NCBI GenBank assembly: GCA_945882755.1
Contig: CAMCWS010000047.1
Coordinates: forward strand, 1 to 15,983
Length of the DNA: 15,983 nucleotides
Direction: 5' to 3'
From: Bordetella parapertussis
GTDB lineage: Bacteria; Pseudomonadota; Gammaproteobacteria; Burkholderiales; Burkholderiaceae_C
Translations under genes and position numbers: made by a program
The notes under the pieces: generated by a model
Database searches by the model: none
The model's input: only the letters and a program-made list of their open reading frames with translations
What the model was told of the DNA's origin: nothing
Shown: piece by piece, positions 7,373-15,206 of the stretch
Numbering within the stretch: position 1 is the first letter of the stretch
How the letters are laid out: each line of letters begins with the position of its first letter

Positions 7373-8440
7373 ATGACTTCTTCTTTAGCGAACAACGCCC
7401 CCCGTTTGACTTCCTTGGCCCATGGCGGCGGCTGCGGCTGCAAGATCGCCCCTGGCGTCTTGCGCGATATTTTGGGCAGCATGAAAGGCTTGCCCTTGCC
7501 AGCGCAACTGCTGGTGGGGATCGACACGGCTGATGACGCTGCGGTGTACCAACTTAACGACAGCCAAGCGCTGATAGCCACCACCGACTTTTTCATGCCC
7601 ATCGTCGACGACCCGTTTGACTTTGGCCGCATTGCCGCGACCAACGCCATCAGCGATGTTTACGCCATGGGCGGCACACCCATCTTTGCGTTGGCCTTGG
7701 TGGGCATGCCCATCAATGTGCTCAGCACCGAGGTGATTGGACAGATATTGCAAGGCGGCCAAAGCGTGTGTCAGTCAGCAGGCATCCCTATCGCGGGGGG
7801 CCACAGCATTGATTCGGTAGAGCCTATTTACGGCTTGGTGGTCTTGGGCTTGGCGCACCCCAGTCGCATCAAGCGCAATGCCTCCGCAAAAGCAGGCGAT
7901 GTCTTGGTTTTGGGCAAGCCCTTGGGTGTGGGGATTTTGTCTGCCGCGTTAAAGAAAGAGGCTTTGTCCGCTGAGGGCTATGCACAGATGATCGCCACCA
8001 CCACGCGCCTCAATACCGCAGGGCCAGATTTGGCGGCGCTGGAAGGTGTTCATGCTTTGACCGATGTCACGGGGTTTGGTTTGGCAGGACACGCTCTGGA
8101 GATGGCCCGTGGTGCAGATTTGGATGCGCACATTGACTGGTCTTGCGTGCCTTTGTTGGATGGCGTTGAAACCTTGGCGCAACAAGGTTTCATTACTGGC
8201 GCGTCTGGTCGCAATTGGGCGGGTTATGGCGCGGAAGTGGTGTTGCCTGAGGGTTTTTCATCGGTGGATCAAGCCTTGCTGAGCGACCCCCAAACCAGCG
8301 GCGGTTTGCTGGTCAGTTGTGCGCCTGCAGCGCTGGACGCTGTGATGGCGGTGTTCAAGCAGCATGGGTTTGAGGATGCCGCGGTCGTGGGCGGTTTGGC
8401 GCAGAAAAAGGGCGATAAGCCCCTGTTACGGATGGTTTAG
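7373..8440 (+). CDS. selD: Selenide, water dikinase (selenophosphate synthase)
   Basis: A 355-residue cytoplasmic enzyme that makes selenophosphate from selenide and ATP, the selenium donor for selenocysteine and for 2-selenouridine in tRNA. The N-terminal active-site motif is clear: HGGGCGCKIAPG at about 17-28, with Cys21 and Lys24 aligned to the catalytic Cys17 and Lys20 of the E. coli enzyme. Further hallmarks are TTDFFMPIVDDPFDFGRIAATNAISDVYAMGG, AGGHSIDS, LTDVTGFGLAGHALEMA and LLSDPQTSGGLL. The nucleophile is cysteine, not selenocysteine. Length is normal. It starts 91 bp from the divergent iorA and overlaps the end of the convergent TfoX-domain gene. No user of selenophosphate (selA, selB, selU or a selenoprotein) is visible in the window. 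Confidence 0.96.
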   Translation: MTSSLANNAPRLTSLAHGGGCGCKIAPGVLRDILGSMKGLPLPAQLLVGIDTADDAAVYQLNDSQALIATTDFFMPIVDDPFDFGRIAATNAISDVYAMGGTPIFALALVGMPINVLSTEVIGQILQGGQSVCQSAGIPIAGGHSIDSVEPIYGLVVLGLAHPSRIKRNASAKAGDVLVLGKPLGVGILSAALKKEALSAEGYAQMIATTTRLNTAGPDLAALEGVHALTDVTGFGLAGHALEMARGADLDAHIDWSCVPLLDGVETLAQQGFITGASGRNWAGYGAEVVLPEGFSSVDQALLSDPQTSGGLLVSCAPAALDAVMAVFKQHGFEDAAVVGGLAQKKGDKPLLRMV

Positions 8441-8802
8441 TTACGCCGCCAAGGCGGCTTGTTGGCAAGGCGATCCTTGGCCTCTTGCGACCGCATGGCG
8501 GCATCCAATGCGCTTTGCGCCCACTGCGAAGCCTTTTCGCGGTCGTCCAACACAAACTCGGGTGCGCTCCAATAAGACAGTTTCACCAACTTGCCGCGTT
8601 GCTCAAAGGTAAACGGCTGTGACGACAGCGCCTCAAACTGGGGGAGGTTGTTGGCATCGGTTTTGAAGTACAAACGGTCTTGGGCGTACAGGCCAAACAT
8701 CAAACCTTGGTGGTAAATGCCATGAGCCCCAAACATGCGCCGCGTGGTGATGGGGCCCAAATCCGCAAACACCTCATGCAAAAACTCGACGAAGTCGCTC
8801 AT
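8437..8802 (-). CDS. TfoX N-terminal-domain protein
   Basis: A 121-residue protein matching the stand-alone TfoX/Sxy N-terminal domain: an initial helix (FVEFLHEVFADLG), then RRMFGAHGIYHQGLMFGLYAQDRLYFKTD at about 21-49, and the SYWSAPEFVLDD segment near 76-87. In Gammaproteobacteria full-length Sxy/TfoX acts in natural competence, but it also has a C-terminal domain that is absent here, so competence control should not be assumed; short members of this family are of unknown function. It lies 26 bp downstream of the class II aldolase gene and its stop codon shares three bases with the convergent selD stop. Confident as a gene and family member, not as to function. Confidence 0.88.
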   Translation of the reverse strand: MSDFVEFLHEVFADLGPITTRRMFGAHGIYHQGLMFGLYAQDRLYFKTDANNLPQFEALSSQPFTFEQRGKLVKLSYWSAPEFVLDDREKASQWAQSALDAAMRSQEAKDRLANKPPWRRN

Positions 8803-8828
8803 GGCGAATGCTCACAAGGCCAAGGTCT

Positions 8829-9593
8829 TCAGTCGGCGTAACCTGGGTTGACGCGGTCCAGCACCCGCAGCATGGCCTCGAAGTACAAACGTTCACGCTC
8901 CGCAATGGGATGTCGGTCAACGGGTGCGCGTTGCAGCACCTCGGCAATCACTTCCTCGCTCAGCACTTGCAAGGGTTGGCCACTGCTCATGGCCAGCAAC
9001 TGGGTGTGGCAGGCCTTTTCCAGTTTGTACAAGCGCCTGTAGGCTTGAGCCACGGTATGGCCCACCGTCACCACGCCATGGTTTTTCATGAACAGCACCT
9101 GCTTGTCTTGCAAGATGGCTGCCAAGCGCTCGCCTTCGCTCAAGGTTTTGGCCAGGCCGGTGTAGGTGTGGTCGTAGGCGATGCGGTTGTGGAAAAACGC
9201 CGCGGTTTGGCTGGCGGGCAGCAGCCGGTTGTCTTGCAGCATATTGAGTGCCGTGGCCCAAGGCTGGTGGGTGTGCAGCACCACTTTTGCGCCGCTCAGG
9301 CGATGCAAAGGTGCGTGTATGCATTGGGCCGATAACTCGACCACGCCCTCGCCTTCCAAGGTCTCACCGGCTTCGTTGAATACGATCATGTCGCTGGCGC
9401 GGGCCTCGGACCAATGCTTGCCAAAGGGCAGCACCAGGTAAGCATCTTCGCGGCCAGGCACGGTCATGGTGAAGTGGTTGTCTATGCCTTCTTCAAAACC
9501 ATCGAGCACCGCCAAACGCAAGGCGGCTGCCAAATGGACTTTGGCTTGCCAAACCGCATCAGAAGCAGAACTGTGTAGAGGATGAACTGACAT
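8829..9593 (-). CDS. Class II aldolase/adducin family protein
   Basis: A 254-residue cytoplasmic protein with the class II aldolase fold. The metal-binding histidines are visible: LHTH (His107, His109) and KNHGVVTVG (His172). At the place where fuculose-phosphate aldolase has its catalytic glutamate (SSE before the HxH segment) this protein has SAQ (Gln90), so classical aldolase chemistry is doubtful; many adducin-like bacterial homologues also lack the Glu and their substrates are unknown. Other family cues are EGIDNHFTMTVPG near 35-47, which corresponds to the usual GN-S phosphate-loop region, and YRRLYKLEKACHTQ near 185-198. It starts 53 bp after rep and ends 26 bp before the TfoX-domain gene, all on the same strand. 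Gene and family are confident; the reaction is not known. Confidence 0.9.
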   Translation of the reverse strand: MSVHPLHSSASDAVWQAKVHLAAALRLAVLDGFEEGIDNHFTMTVPGREDAYLVLPFGKHWSEARASDMIVFNEAGETLEGEGVVELSAQCIHAPLHRLSGAKVVLHTHQPWATALNMLQDNRLLPASQTAAFFHNRIAYDHTYTGLAKTLSEGERLAAILQDKQVLFMKNHGVVTVGHTVAQAYRRLYKLEKACHTQLLAMSSGQPLQVLSEEVIAEVLQRAPVDRHPIAERERLYFEAMLRVLDRVNPGYAD

Positions 9594-9623
9594 GACCCAA
9601 GCCTTTTTAAAAGCTGCACAAAC

Positions 9624-9636
9624 CGCTAGGTTAGCG
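9624..9636 (-). terminator. Weak hairpin after rep
   Basis: CGCTA-GGT-TAGCG is a perfect 5-bp stem with a 3-nt loop in the 53-bp gap between rep and the aldolase gene. It is followed on the minus strand by only a short T-containing stretch, so it is at best a weak terminator or pause; read-through into the aldolase gene is plausible. Confidence 0.25.
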
Positions 9637-9646
9637 CATCATTCAA

Positions 9647-11734
9647 TTAATGGGGATCTGACCCCGATTTTTCGGCTTCGACGCGTTGCGCGAACTCGGC
9701 ACGCAGGGCTCGGAGTCTGGCCCGCGGGTCTTCTTTCGTGGTGGCGGTGTTCAAGGCCATCTCGGCGATGAAGCGGCTGGGCAGGGCGCTCACCATCTCG
9801 CGGCCTTTTTTGCGCTTGCGGCTCCAACTCACCACCAAGCTGCGCTGGGCGCGGGTGATGCCCACATACATCAGGCGGCGTTCTTCTTGAATGCGCGTCA
9901 GGTTCAAGGCGTCTTGCTGCAAGCTCACGCCATCTTCCTCGGGCTTGAAGGGCAGCAAGCCTTCGTTGACACCAGCCATCATCACGTGCGGCCACTCCAA
10001 ACCTTTGGCAGCGTGCAAGGTGGAGAGGGTGACCACGTCTTGGTCTTTTTCGCGTTCTGAAAGTGTCGACAACAGGGCGATGGTTTGCGCCACATCCAGC
10101 AAGGTTTTGCTTTCGCTCACCAGGCTCACACCAGCCGTGTCGTCCACCTCGCCGCCGCAGCGCTTGGCCATCCAGTCGATGAAATCCAGCACATTTGTCC
10201 AGCGCGCAGCGGCGAGTTTTTCGCTTTCTTCGCTGTCGTACAAATGCTTTTCGTAATCGATGTCTTTGAGCCACTCGGTAAGCAAGACCAGTGCCGCTTC
10301 AGCGCCTTGGGTGTGACGGGCACGAAACTGTAAATCGTTGATCTCGTTGCCAAAGGCTTGCAAGCTCCCCACCGCTTTGGAGGGGAGCGCCGCCACCAGC
10401 GAGTGACTGAACACCGCTTCAAACAAGCTGATGCTGTACTGGTTGGCAAATTCGCCGAGTTTTTGCAAGGTGGTGTGGCCAATGCCTCGTTTGGGCGTGG
10501 TGACGCAGCGCAAAAACGCTGGATCGTCGTCGTTGTTTACCCACAGACGCAGCCAAGCGCACAGGTCGCGAATCTCGGCGCGGTCGAAAAAGCTTTGACC
10601 ACCTGACACCTTGTAGGGAATCGCGGCTTTGCGAAAGGCTTTCTCCAACATGCGTGACTGGTGGTTGGCGCGGTAGAGCACCGCAAAGTCCTTCCACGCA
10701 CGAAACTGGCTCACACCCTCGCCCGTGTCGTTGCCCCCACGCAATCTTTGGATGCGGTTGACGATGCGCTCGGCTTCGTGCTCTTCGTTGTCGGCGTCGA
10801 TCACCCGCACCGGCTCACCTTCGCCAAGTTCGGAGAACAAGGTTTTAGGAAACAGCTTGGGGTTGGGGCCGATCACGTTGTTGGCCGCTTGCAAGATGGC
10901 GCTGGTGGAGCGGTAGTTTTGCTCCAACTTCACCACCTTCAAGTCGGGGAAGTCATGGGGCAAACGCTGCAAATTGTCCAAAGTCGCACCGCGCCAACCG
11001 TAAATGGACTGGTCATCGTCACCCACCGCGGTAAATCGGGCCCGCTCACCCACCAACAATTTCAGCACTTCATACTGCGTGGCGTTGGTGTCTTGGTACT
11101 CGTCCACCAGCACATGGCCCATTTGCTGGTGCCACTGCTCGCGTACCTCGGGGTGTTGTTGCAACAGCTTCAGGGGCAGGCCGATCAAATCGTCAAAGTC
11201 CACGCTTTGGTAGGCGCTCAGACGTTCCTCGTACCGCGCCATGATGCGTGCCGTTATGCGTTCGTTGTCATTGCTGGCTTGCGCCTCGGCCATGGCGGCA
11301 TTCAGGCCCTGGTTTTTCCACAGGCTGATGGCCCATTGCCATTGGCGGGCCGTGGCCGCGTCGGTGGTGCCACCCGCGTCTTTCAAGATGGAGGTGACGT
11401 CGTCGGTGTCCAAAATGCTGAAGTTGTTTTTCAGACCCAGCGCCTCGCCGTTTTGCCGCAGCATGCGTACGCCTAAGGCATGGAAGGTGCAAATCACCAC
11501 TTTTTGCGCTTCTCGCCCCACCAACTGCTTGGCGCGTTCGCGCATTTCGGCGGCGGCTTTGTTGGTGAAGGTGATGGCGGCGATGCGCTCGGGTTCCAGC
11601 CCCAGCTGAATCAGGTGGCCAATTTTGTGGGTGATGACACGGGTTTTGCCAGAGCCTGCACCGGCCAGCACCAGGCAAGGCCCTTGCACATGGTGAACCG
11701 CTTCGAGTTGGGGGAGATTCAGGTCCGATGACAT
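9647..11734 (-). CDS. rep: ATP-dependent DNA helicase Rep (UvrD/Rep family)
   Basis: A 695-residue superfamily 1A 3'-5' helicase that removes protein roadblocks ahead of replication forks. Motifs in order: LNLPQLEAVHHVQGPC (Q motif region), Walker A GAGSGKT at 25-31, TFTNKAAAEMRER, DEYQDTN at 211-217 (motif II), GDDDQSIYGWRGA at 238-250 (motif III), EQNYRS (IV), TLHAAKGLEW (V) and YVGITRAQ at 623-630 (VI). The central NPKLFPKTLFSELG and VSGGQSFFDRAEIRDL segments match E. coli Rep more closely than UvrD. The ATG at 11734 is preferred over the ATG at 11779 because conserved sequence starts at once, as in E. coli Rep; the 15 extra residues look non-conserved. The last ~6 residues (SGSDPH) come from a repeat-like tag rather than from the helicase. 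Confidence 0.94.
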   Translation of the reverse strand: MSSDLNLPQLEAVHHVQGPCLVLAGAGSGKTRVITHKIGHLIQLGLEPERIAAITFTNKAAAEMRERAKQLVGREAQKVVICTFHALGVRMLRQNGEALGLKNNFSILDTDDVTSILKDAGGTTDAATARQWQWAISLWKNQGLNAAMAEAQASNDNERITARIMARYEERLSAYQSVDFDDLIGLPLKLLQQHPEVREQWHQQMGHVLVDEYQDTNATQYEVLKLLVGERARFTAVGDDDQSIYGWRGATLDNLQRLPHDFPDLKVVKLEQNYRSTSAILQAANNVIGPNPKLFPKTLFSELGEGEPVRVIDADNEEHEAERIVNRIQRLRGGNDTGEGVSQFRAWKDFAVLYRANHQSRMLEKAFRKAAIPYKVSGGQSFFDRAEIRDLCAWLRLWVNNDDDPAFLRCVTTPKRGIGHTTLQKLGEFANQYSISLFEAVFSHSLVAALPSKAVGSLQAFGNEINDLQFRARHTQGAEAALVLLTEWLKDIDYEKHLYDSEESEKLAAARWTNVLDFIDWMAKRCGGEVDDTAGVSLVSESKTLLDVAQTIALLSTLSEREKDQDVVTLSTLHAAKGLEWPHVMMAGVNEGLLPFKPEEDGVSLQQDALNLTRIQEERRLMYVGITRAQRSLVVSWSRKRKKGREMVSALPSRFIAEMALNTATTKEDPRARLRALRAEFAQRVEAEKSGSDPH
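9652..9665. repeat. GGGGATCTGACCCC tag at the end of rep
   Basis: GGGG-ATCTGA-CCCC is a short dyad lying inside the last codons of rep, directly before its TAA stop. Motifs of the form GGGGTCAGA(N)CCC are, from memory, common dispersed repeats in beta- and gammaproteobacteria and are often found near REP-associated transposases; none is present here. It looks like an insertion that replaced the original rep 3' end. Confidence 0.45.
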
Positions 11735-11799
11735 GCAGGTGACAGTGGGGGAGACGAATGCGGCAAAGCCAGTGATCATAGCGATGACAATCAGTTCAT

Positions 11800-12765
11800 A
11801 TGCTGACTATTTTGGGCGTCACCTTTCCCTTTTTCGCCTTGGTACTGGCCGGCTACGTGGCGGCCAAGCGGGGCTGGCTGCCGCTGGACGCCATTCCTGG
11901 GCTGAACGGCTTTGTGCTGTATTTCGCTTTGCCTGCCATGCTGTTTCGCTTTGGCGCCAACACGCCCATGGCGCAGTTGCTCGATGGTTCGGTGGCCTTG
12001 CTCTACACCCTATGCTCCACGGTGATGGTGTTGTTGGGCATGTGGACGCTGAAGAAGCACCACAACTGGAACGAATCCGCTTTTGGCACCATGGCCGTGG
12101 CCTTTCCCAACACCGGTTATATGGGGTTGCCTTTGTTGCTGAGCTTGTTTGGCTCTGCAGCGGTGGGGCCTGCCATTGTCACCATCGTGGTGGATTTGTT
12201 TTTCACCAGCTCAGTCTGCATTGCCTTGTCGCGCCTAGACCAAGCGCAAACCCATGGGGCTCGCACCGCGCTGCTTCAGGCCATCAAAAGTGTGTTCAGT
12301 ATTCCATTGACATGGGCGATTGCTTTGGGTGCTTTGGTATCGATCAACGCTTGGGTTGTGCCCGAGATGCTGACCCAAACCGTAGGCTTGCTGGCGGGGG
12401 CAGCCGCCCCCGTGGCATTGTTCACCATCGGTGCTTTGCTGGCGCGACCGGTGCCTGTCTCTGCCCAAGGTTGGTGGCATTGGCAACGCGGGGGTGTGGA
12501 CGCTTTGCTGGTTTTTTTGAAGCTGGTGGTTCACCCAGTGTTGGTGTGCGTTTTGGGCTGGGTGTTGATGCAACTGGGCCTGCCCCTCACGCCAACCGCC
12601 TTGATGGCAGTGGTGCTGGTCGCCGCCTTGCCCAGCGCCAGCAACAGCGCCTTGCTGGCCGAGCGCTTTGGTGCGGACAGCGCCCGCATCACCCGGGTGA
12701 TTTTGCTCTCCACCGCTTTGGCTTTTCCCAGTTTTTCGGCTTGGGTGGCTTGGTACAAGGCCTGA
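11800..12765 (+). CDS. AEC family transporter (auxin efflux carrier type permease)
   Basis: A 321-residue inner-membrane protein with about ten hydrophobic helices in two groups of five around a polar centre, the AEC layout. Family cues are the N-terminal FPFFALVLAGYVAAKRGWLPLDAIPGLNGFVLYFALPAMLF, FPNTGYMGLPLLLSLFG near 105-121 and, in the C-terminal half, VAALPSASNSALLAERFGAD near 278-297. Members export or exchange small organic acids such as malate, malonate or auxin-like compounds; the substrate cannot be named from sequence. The gene diverges from rep across a 65-bp gap with no strong promoter that I can recognise and converges on priA with a 22-bp gap. Length is normal for the family. 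Confidence 0.9.
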   Translation: MLTILGVTFPFFALVLAGYVAAKRGWLPLDAIPGLNGFVLYFALPAMLFRFGANTPMAQLLDGSVALLYTLCSTVMVLLGMWTLKKHHNWNESAFGTMAVAFPNTGYMGLPLLLSLFGSAAVGPAIVTIVVDLFFTSSVCIALSRLDQAQTHGARTALLQAIKSVFSIPLTWAIALGALVSINAWVVPEMLTQTVGLLAGAAAPVALFTIGALLARPVPVSAQGWWHWQRGGVDALLVFLKLVVHPVLVCVLGWVLMQLGLPLTPTALMAVVLVAALPSASNSALLAERFGADSARITRVILLSTALAFPSFSAWVAWYKA

Positions 12766-12775
12766 AAAAACGCTT

Positions 12776-12799
12776 TTAAATCGCCCATTAAATCGCCAG
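12776..12799. repeat. 12-bp tandem duplication at the priA 3' end
   Basis: TTAAATCGCC occurs at 12776-12785 and again at 12788-12797, a 12-bp period. On the minus strand this duplicates the final codons and the TAA stop of priA, leaving a second in-phase TAA 12 bases after the first. It is likely a replication-slippage product with no function. Confidence 0.6.
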
Positions 12800-14881
12800 C
12801 GGGTCCACGTCAATGGCCCAACGCAGCACCGCTTTGTGTTGCGTGCGAAGCTGCTGCAAATCCTCTTGCCAAGCAGCCAAAAATTGCTGCAGATATTTGC
12901 GTGATGGGCTCTCCACCAGCATTTGTGCCCGCTCCACATTGGCCACGCGTTGCATGCTCATGGGGACAGCGGGGTAAACGCTTAAACCTCCCGCATCGCC
13001 AGGCAAACGCGCTTCACCCAGGGCTTTGGCGGCGTTCAAAAAATCTTGCGCGGCTTGCTGCGTTCGCGCCTCGGCTCGCAGCAAAGCTTGAAAACTGAAG
13101 GGCGGCAGACCGGCTTGCTCACGCTCTTGCAGCTGCTGGGCAGCAAAACCCGCAAAATCGTGGCGCTTTAAAAACTCAAACACAGGATGCTTGGGGTGAA
13201 AGGTTTGCACCCACATTTCACAGGTTTGTGTAGCGCCCAGTTGCGCGTCGCGCCCAGCGCGGCCTGCGGCTTGCAGCAACAGCGAAAACAGCCGCTCGGG
13301 GGCGCGAAAGTCAGCCGAAAACAAAGCGCCGTCTGGGTTGAGGGCAGCCACCAAACTGACGCGGCGAAAGTCGTGGCCCTTGGCCACCATTTGCGTGCCC
13401 ACCAACACATCCACTTCCCCATCATGCACTTGGGCCAGTTGTTTGACCAACTCGCCCTTCAGGCGCGTGGTGTCCGCGTCAATGCGTGCCACGCGCAGGG
13501 GTGAGCCATCGGGGCGTTTCAGGTCTGCCAGCATCTCGGCCAGCAATTCTTCTACTTTTTCTGTGCCATGGCCCAGCACACCAATGTCTTGGTTGCCGCA
13601 AGCAGGGCAGGCACGTGGCACAGCTTGGGTCAGGCTGCAATGGTGGCAACGCAGGGTGCGGTCGCCTTTGTGAAACACACGGTAAGCGCTGCAATGCGGA
13701 CATTCGCTTTTCCAGCCGCATTCGGCGCAATGCAAGACCGGCGCATAGCCTCGCCGGTTTAACAAGACCAACACCTGTTCTTGCCGGCTAAGTCGCTCAC
13801 GCATGGCGGCCAACAGCGGTGCCGAGAGCAAGGTTTTGCGCGGTTGGTTGTTCATGTCCACCCGCCGCAGAACAGGCAAAGCACCGTCACCTACGCGGCT
13901 GGGCATGGACAAGCGGGTGTAGCGGGGTGCGGGCTGCCCTTCTACTGCGGCCCGGCTGTGGTGCCAACTCTCTAGCGAAGGCGTGGCCGAACCCAGCAGC
14001 ACTTGTGCGCCTTCCAGTTGGCCGCGGTAGACCGCCAAATCACGCGCCGAGTACCGCGCACCTTCTTGTTGCTTGTAGCTTGGGTCGTGTTCCTCATCGA
14101 CGACGATGAGTTTGAGCTCAGGCATGGAGGCCAGCACGGCCAAACGCGTACCCAAAACGATGCGTGCTGTGCCCAAATGCGCTGCCAACCAACTGTTAAG
14201 ACGTTGCGCCGGTGTCATGGCGCTGTGCATGGCGACGATGGCCGTGTCACCTAAATGGGCGAAGCGTTGGCGCACCCTGGCTTCGAGCTGGGGCGTAAGG
14301 TTGATCTCGGGCACCAACAACAAGACTTGGGCTTGGGGTGTTTCTTCCAGCACCTGGGCTGCGCGCCGTAAATACACCTCGGTTTTGCCGCTGCCGGTGT
14401 TGCCATGCAACAAAAACGGGCCGGGGTGTTGGGCGAGTTGCGTCAACACCTGCGTTTGTTCAGGGGTGAGGGAAGGCTGCGAAGCCTTTTCCGCGCTGAC
14501 GGGCGCCAAGGGTTTGAGACGCGAGAGCTTGCGCTCAAATTGCAGCGCCGTCATGTCACGCAAGGACGGTGGCAAGCAGGCCATGGCAAATTCACCGGCG
14601 CTGCGTTGGTAATAGTGGGCTGCGAAGTCAATCAGCTTCAACCAATGGACCGATAAAGGCGGGATGCCGTGCAAAACCGAATGGATGGCTTTGAGGTTGT
14701 GTGCTGAATTTGCGGCTTGTTCTGGCGCTTGCGGCCAAACCAATCCCAAGGTATCGCGCTGCCCCAAGGGCACCCGCACCAGACAACCGGGCTGCAAATC
14801 TTCCTGCGTTTCGTAAGTCAATGGCCCCGTTAATCGGCTGTAAGCCGGTGTAGGCACCAAAACAGAAATTTCTCGCCGCAT
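12788..14881 (-). CDS. priA: Primosomal protein N' (replication restart helicase PriA)
   Basis: A 697-residue superfamily 2 helicase that recognises abandoned forks and loads the replisome. The N-terminal DNA-binding domain (about 1-110) includes PGCLVRVPLGQRDTLGLVW. Then follow Walker A GNTGSGKTEVY at 160-170, PEINLTPQL, motif II DEEHDPSYKQQEGARYSARD at 262-281, GSATPSLES and the eight zinc-binding cysteines of the helicase insert (Cys385/388/394/397/412/415/425/428). C-terminal motifs are VGTQMVAKGHDFRRVSLV and QAAGRAGR. Length is slightly below E. coli PriA (about 730), usual for this group. The ATG at 14881 begins right at the conserved start. It lies downstream of hemE on the same strand but across 332 bp of A+T-rich DNA, so it probably has its own promoter there. 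Confidence 0.97.
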   Translation of the reverse strand: MRREISVLVPTPAYSRLTGPLTYETQEDLQPGCLVRVPLGQRDTLGLVWPQAPEQAANSAHNLKAIHSVLHGIPPLSVHWLKLIDFAAHYYQRSAGEFAMACLPPSLRDMTALQFERKLSRLKPLAPVSAEKASQPSLTPEQTQVLTQLAQHPGPFLLHGNTGSGKTEVYLRRAAQVLEETPQAQVLLLVPEINLTPQLEARVRQRFAHLGDTAIVAMHSAMTPAQRLNSWLAAHLGTARIVLGTRLAVLASMPELKLIVVDEEHDPSYKQQEGARYSARDLAVYRGQLEGAQVLLGSATPSLESWHHSRAAVEGQPAPRYTRLSMPSRVGDGALPVLRRVDMNNQPRKTLLSAPLLAAMRERLSRQEQVLVLLNRRGYAPVLHCAECGWKSECPHCSAYRVFHKGDRTLRCHHCSLTQAVPRACPACGNQDIGVLGHGTEKVEELLAEMLADLKRPDGSPLRVARIDADTTRLKGELVKQLAQVHDGEVDVLVGTQMVAKGHDFRRVSLVAALNPDGALFSADFRAPERLFSLLLQAAGRAGRDAQLGATQTCEMWVQTFHPKHPVFEFLKRHDFAGFAAQQLQEREQAGLPPFSFQALLRAEARTQQAAQDFLNAAKALGEARLPGDAGGLSVYPAVPMSMQRVANVERAQMLVESPSRKYLQQFLAAWQEDLQQLRTQHKAVLRWAIDVDPLAI

Positions 14882-14978
14882 GTCAAGCCCTCATTTGCGA
14901 CGCGTAACTGATACAAATCTTCATAAATTGAGCTAAGTGATTGATTGACAAGGGGCTTTAGCAGTCATCCCAAATTTC

Positions 14979-14987
14979 TGTGGATAA
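14979..14987 (-). promoter_or_regulatory. DnaA box (TTATCCACA)
   Basis: The minus strand reads TTATCCACA, the strongest consensus 9-mer bound by the initiator DnaA. It lies about 100 bp upstream of priA. Confidence 0.6.
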
Positions 14988-15018
14988 CTTTGTTGACAGC
15001 TTGTCAGACTGACGCCGC

Positions 15019-15039
15019 AAGCCCTTTAAATCAGGGCTT
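15019..15039. repeat. 7-bp inverted repeat AAGCCCT/AGGGCTT
   Basis: A perfect 7-bp stem (15019-15025 and 15033-15039) with a 7-nt A+T loop. It is not followed by a T-run on either strand, so it looks like a structural or protein-binding dyad rather than a standard terminator. Confidence 0.45.
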
Positions 15040-15087
15040 TGAACACAATGCACGAAAAATTGGCAGCTCCTAGAGTCTATATAAATC

Positions 15088-15142
15088 AAGGACTTAATTA
15101 AAAACTGAAAGCCTGAAAAATTATTTTCGAGTGTAAGTCCTT
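15088..15142. repeat. 9-bp inverted repeat flanking the A+T-rich tract
   Basis: AAGGACTTA at 15088-15096 is matched by its exact reverse complement TAAGTCCTT at 15134-15142, with 37 nt of strongly A+T-rich sequence between. The symmetrical placement around the most A+T-rich part of the spacer suggests cruciform potential or paired binding sites. Confidence 0.5.
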
Positions 15143-15164
15143 AGTTAAGCAGTTGGCAAAAAAA

Positions 15165-15173
15165 TGTGCATAA
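15165..15173 (-). promoter_or_regulatory. DnaA box (TTATGCACA)
   Basis: The minus strand reads TTATGCACA, a perfect match to the consensus TTATNCACA, in the same orientation as the box at 14979 and about 40 bp beyond the hemE stop codon. Confidence 0.55.
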
Positions 15174-15178
15174 GTAAG

Positions 15179-15206
15179 TTTTGACATTAAAACTTTTTTG
15201 TCAAAA
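15179..15206 (-). terminator. Possible hemE terminator hairpin
   Basis: TTTTGACA and TGTCAAAA form a perfect 8-bp stem with a 12-nt A/T loop, 8 bp after the hemE stop. It is A+T-rich, and on the minus strand the nearest T-run (the A-run at about 15158-15164 on the plus strand) comes only about 15 bases past the stem, so it is an imperfect terminator. It might equally be a binding dyad of the origin-like spacer. Confidence 0.3.

Noticed and set aside
10661..11476. 271-codon plus-strand open frame opposite rep
   Set aside because: Fully antisense to conserved helicase motifs; the translation shows no domain, signal or sensible composition, so it is a shadow.
11735..11779. Longer N-terminus for Rep starting at 11779
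   Set aside because: The extra 15 residues resemble nothing in Rep proteins and conserved sequence begins immediately after the internal ATG at 11734.
11733..12779. 348-codon plus-strand frame overlapping the AEC permease in another frame
   Set aside because: The other frame gives a clean ten-helix AEC protein; this frame gives Gly/Arg/His-rich sequence without membrane segments.
14945..14998. sigma70-type promoters from the TTGACA hexamers in the hemE-priA spacer
   Set aside because: No good -10 hexamer lies 16-18 bp away in the right direction; the best minus-strand candidate for priA (TTGTCA then ATTTAT) matches only three of six -10 bases.
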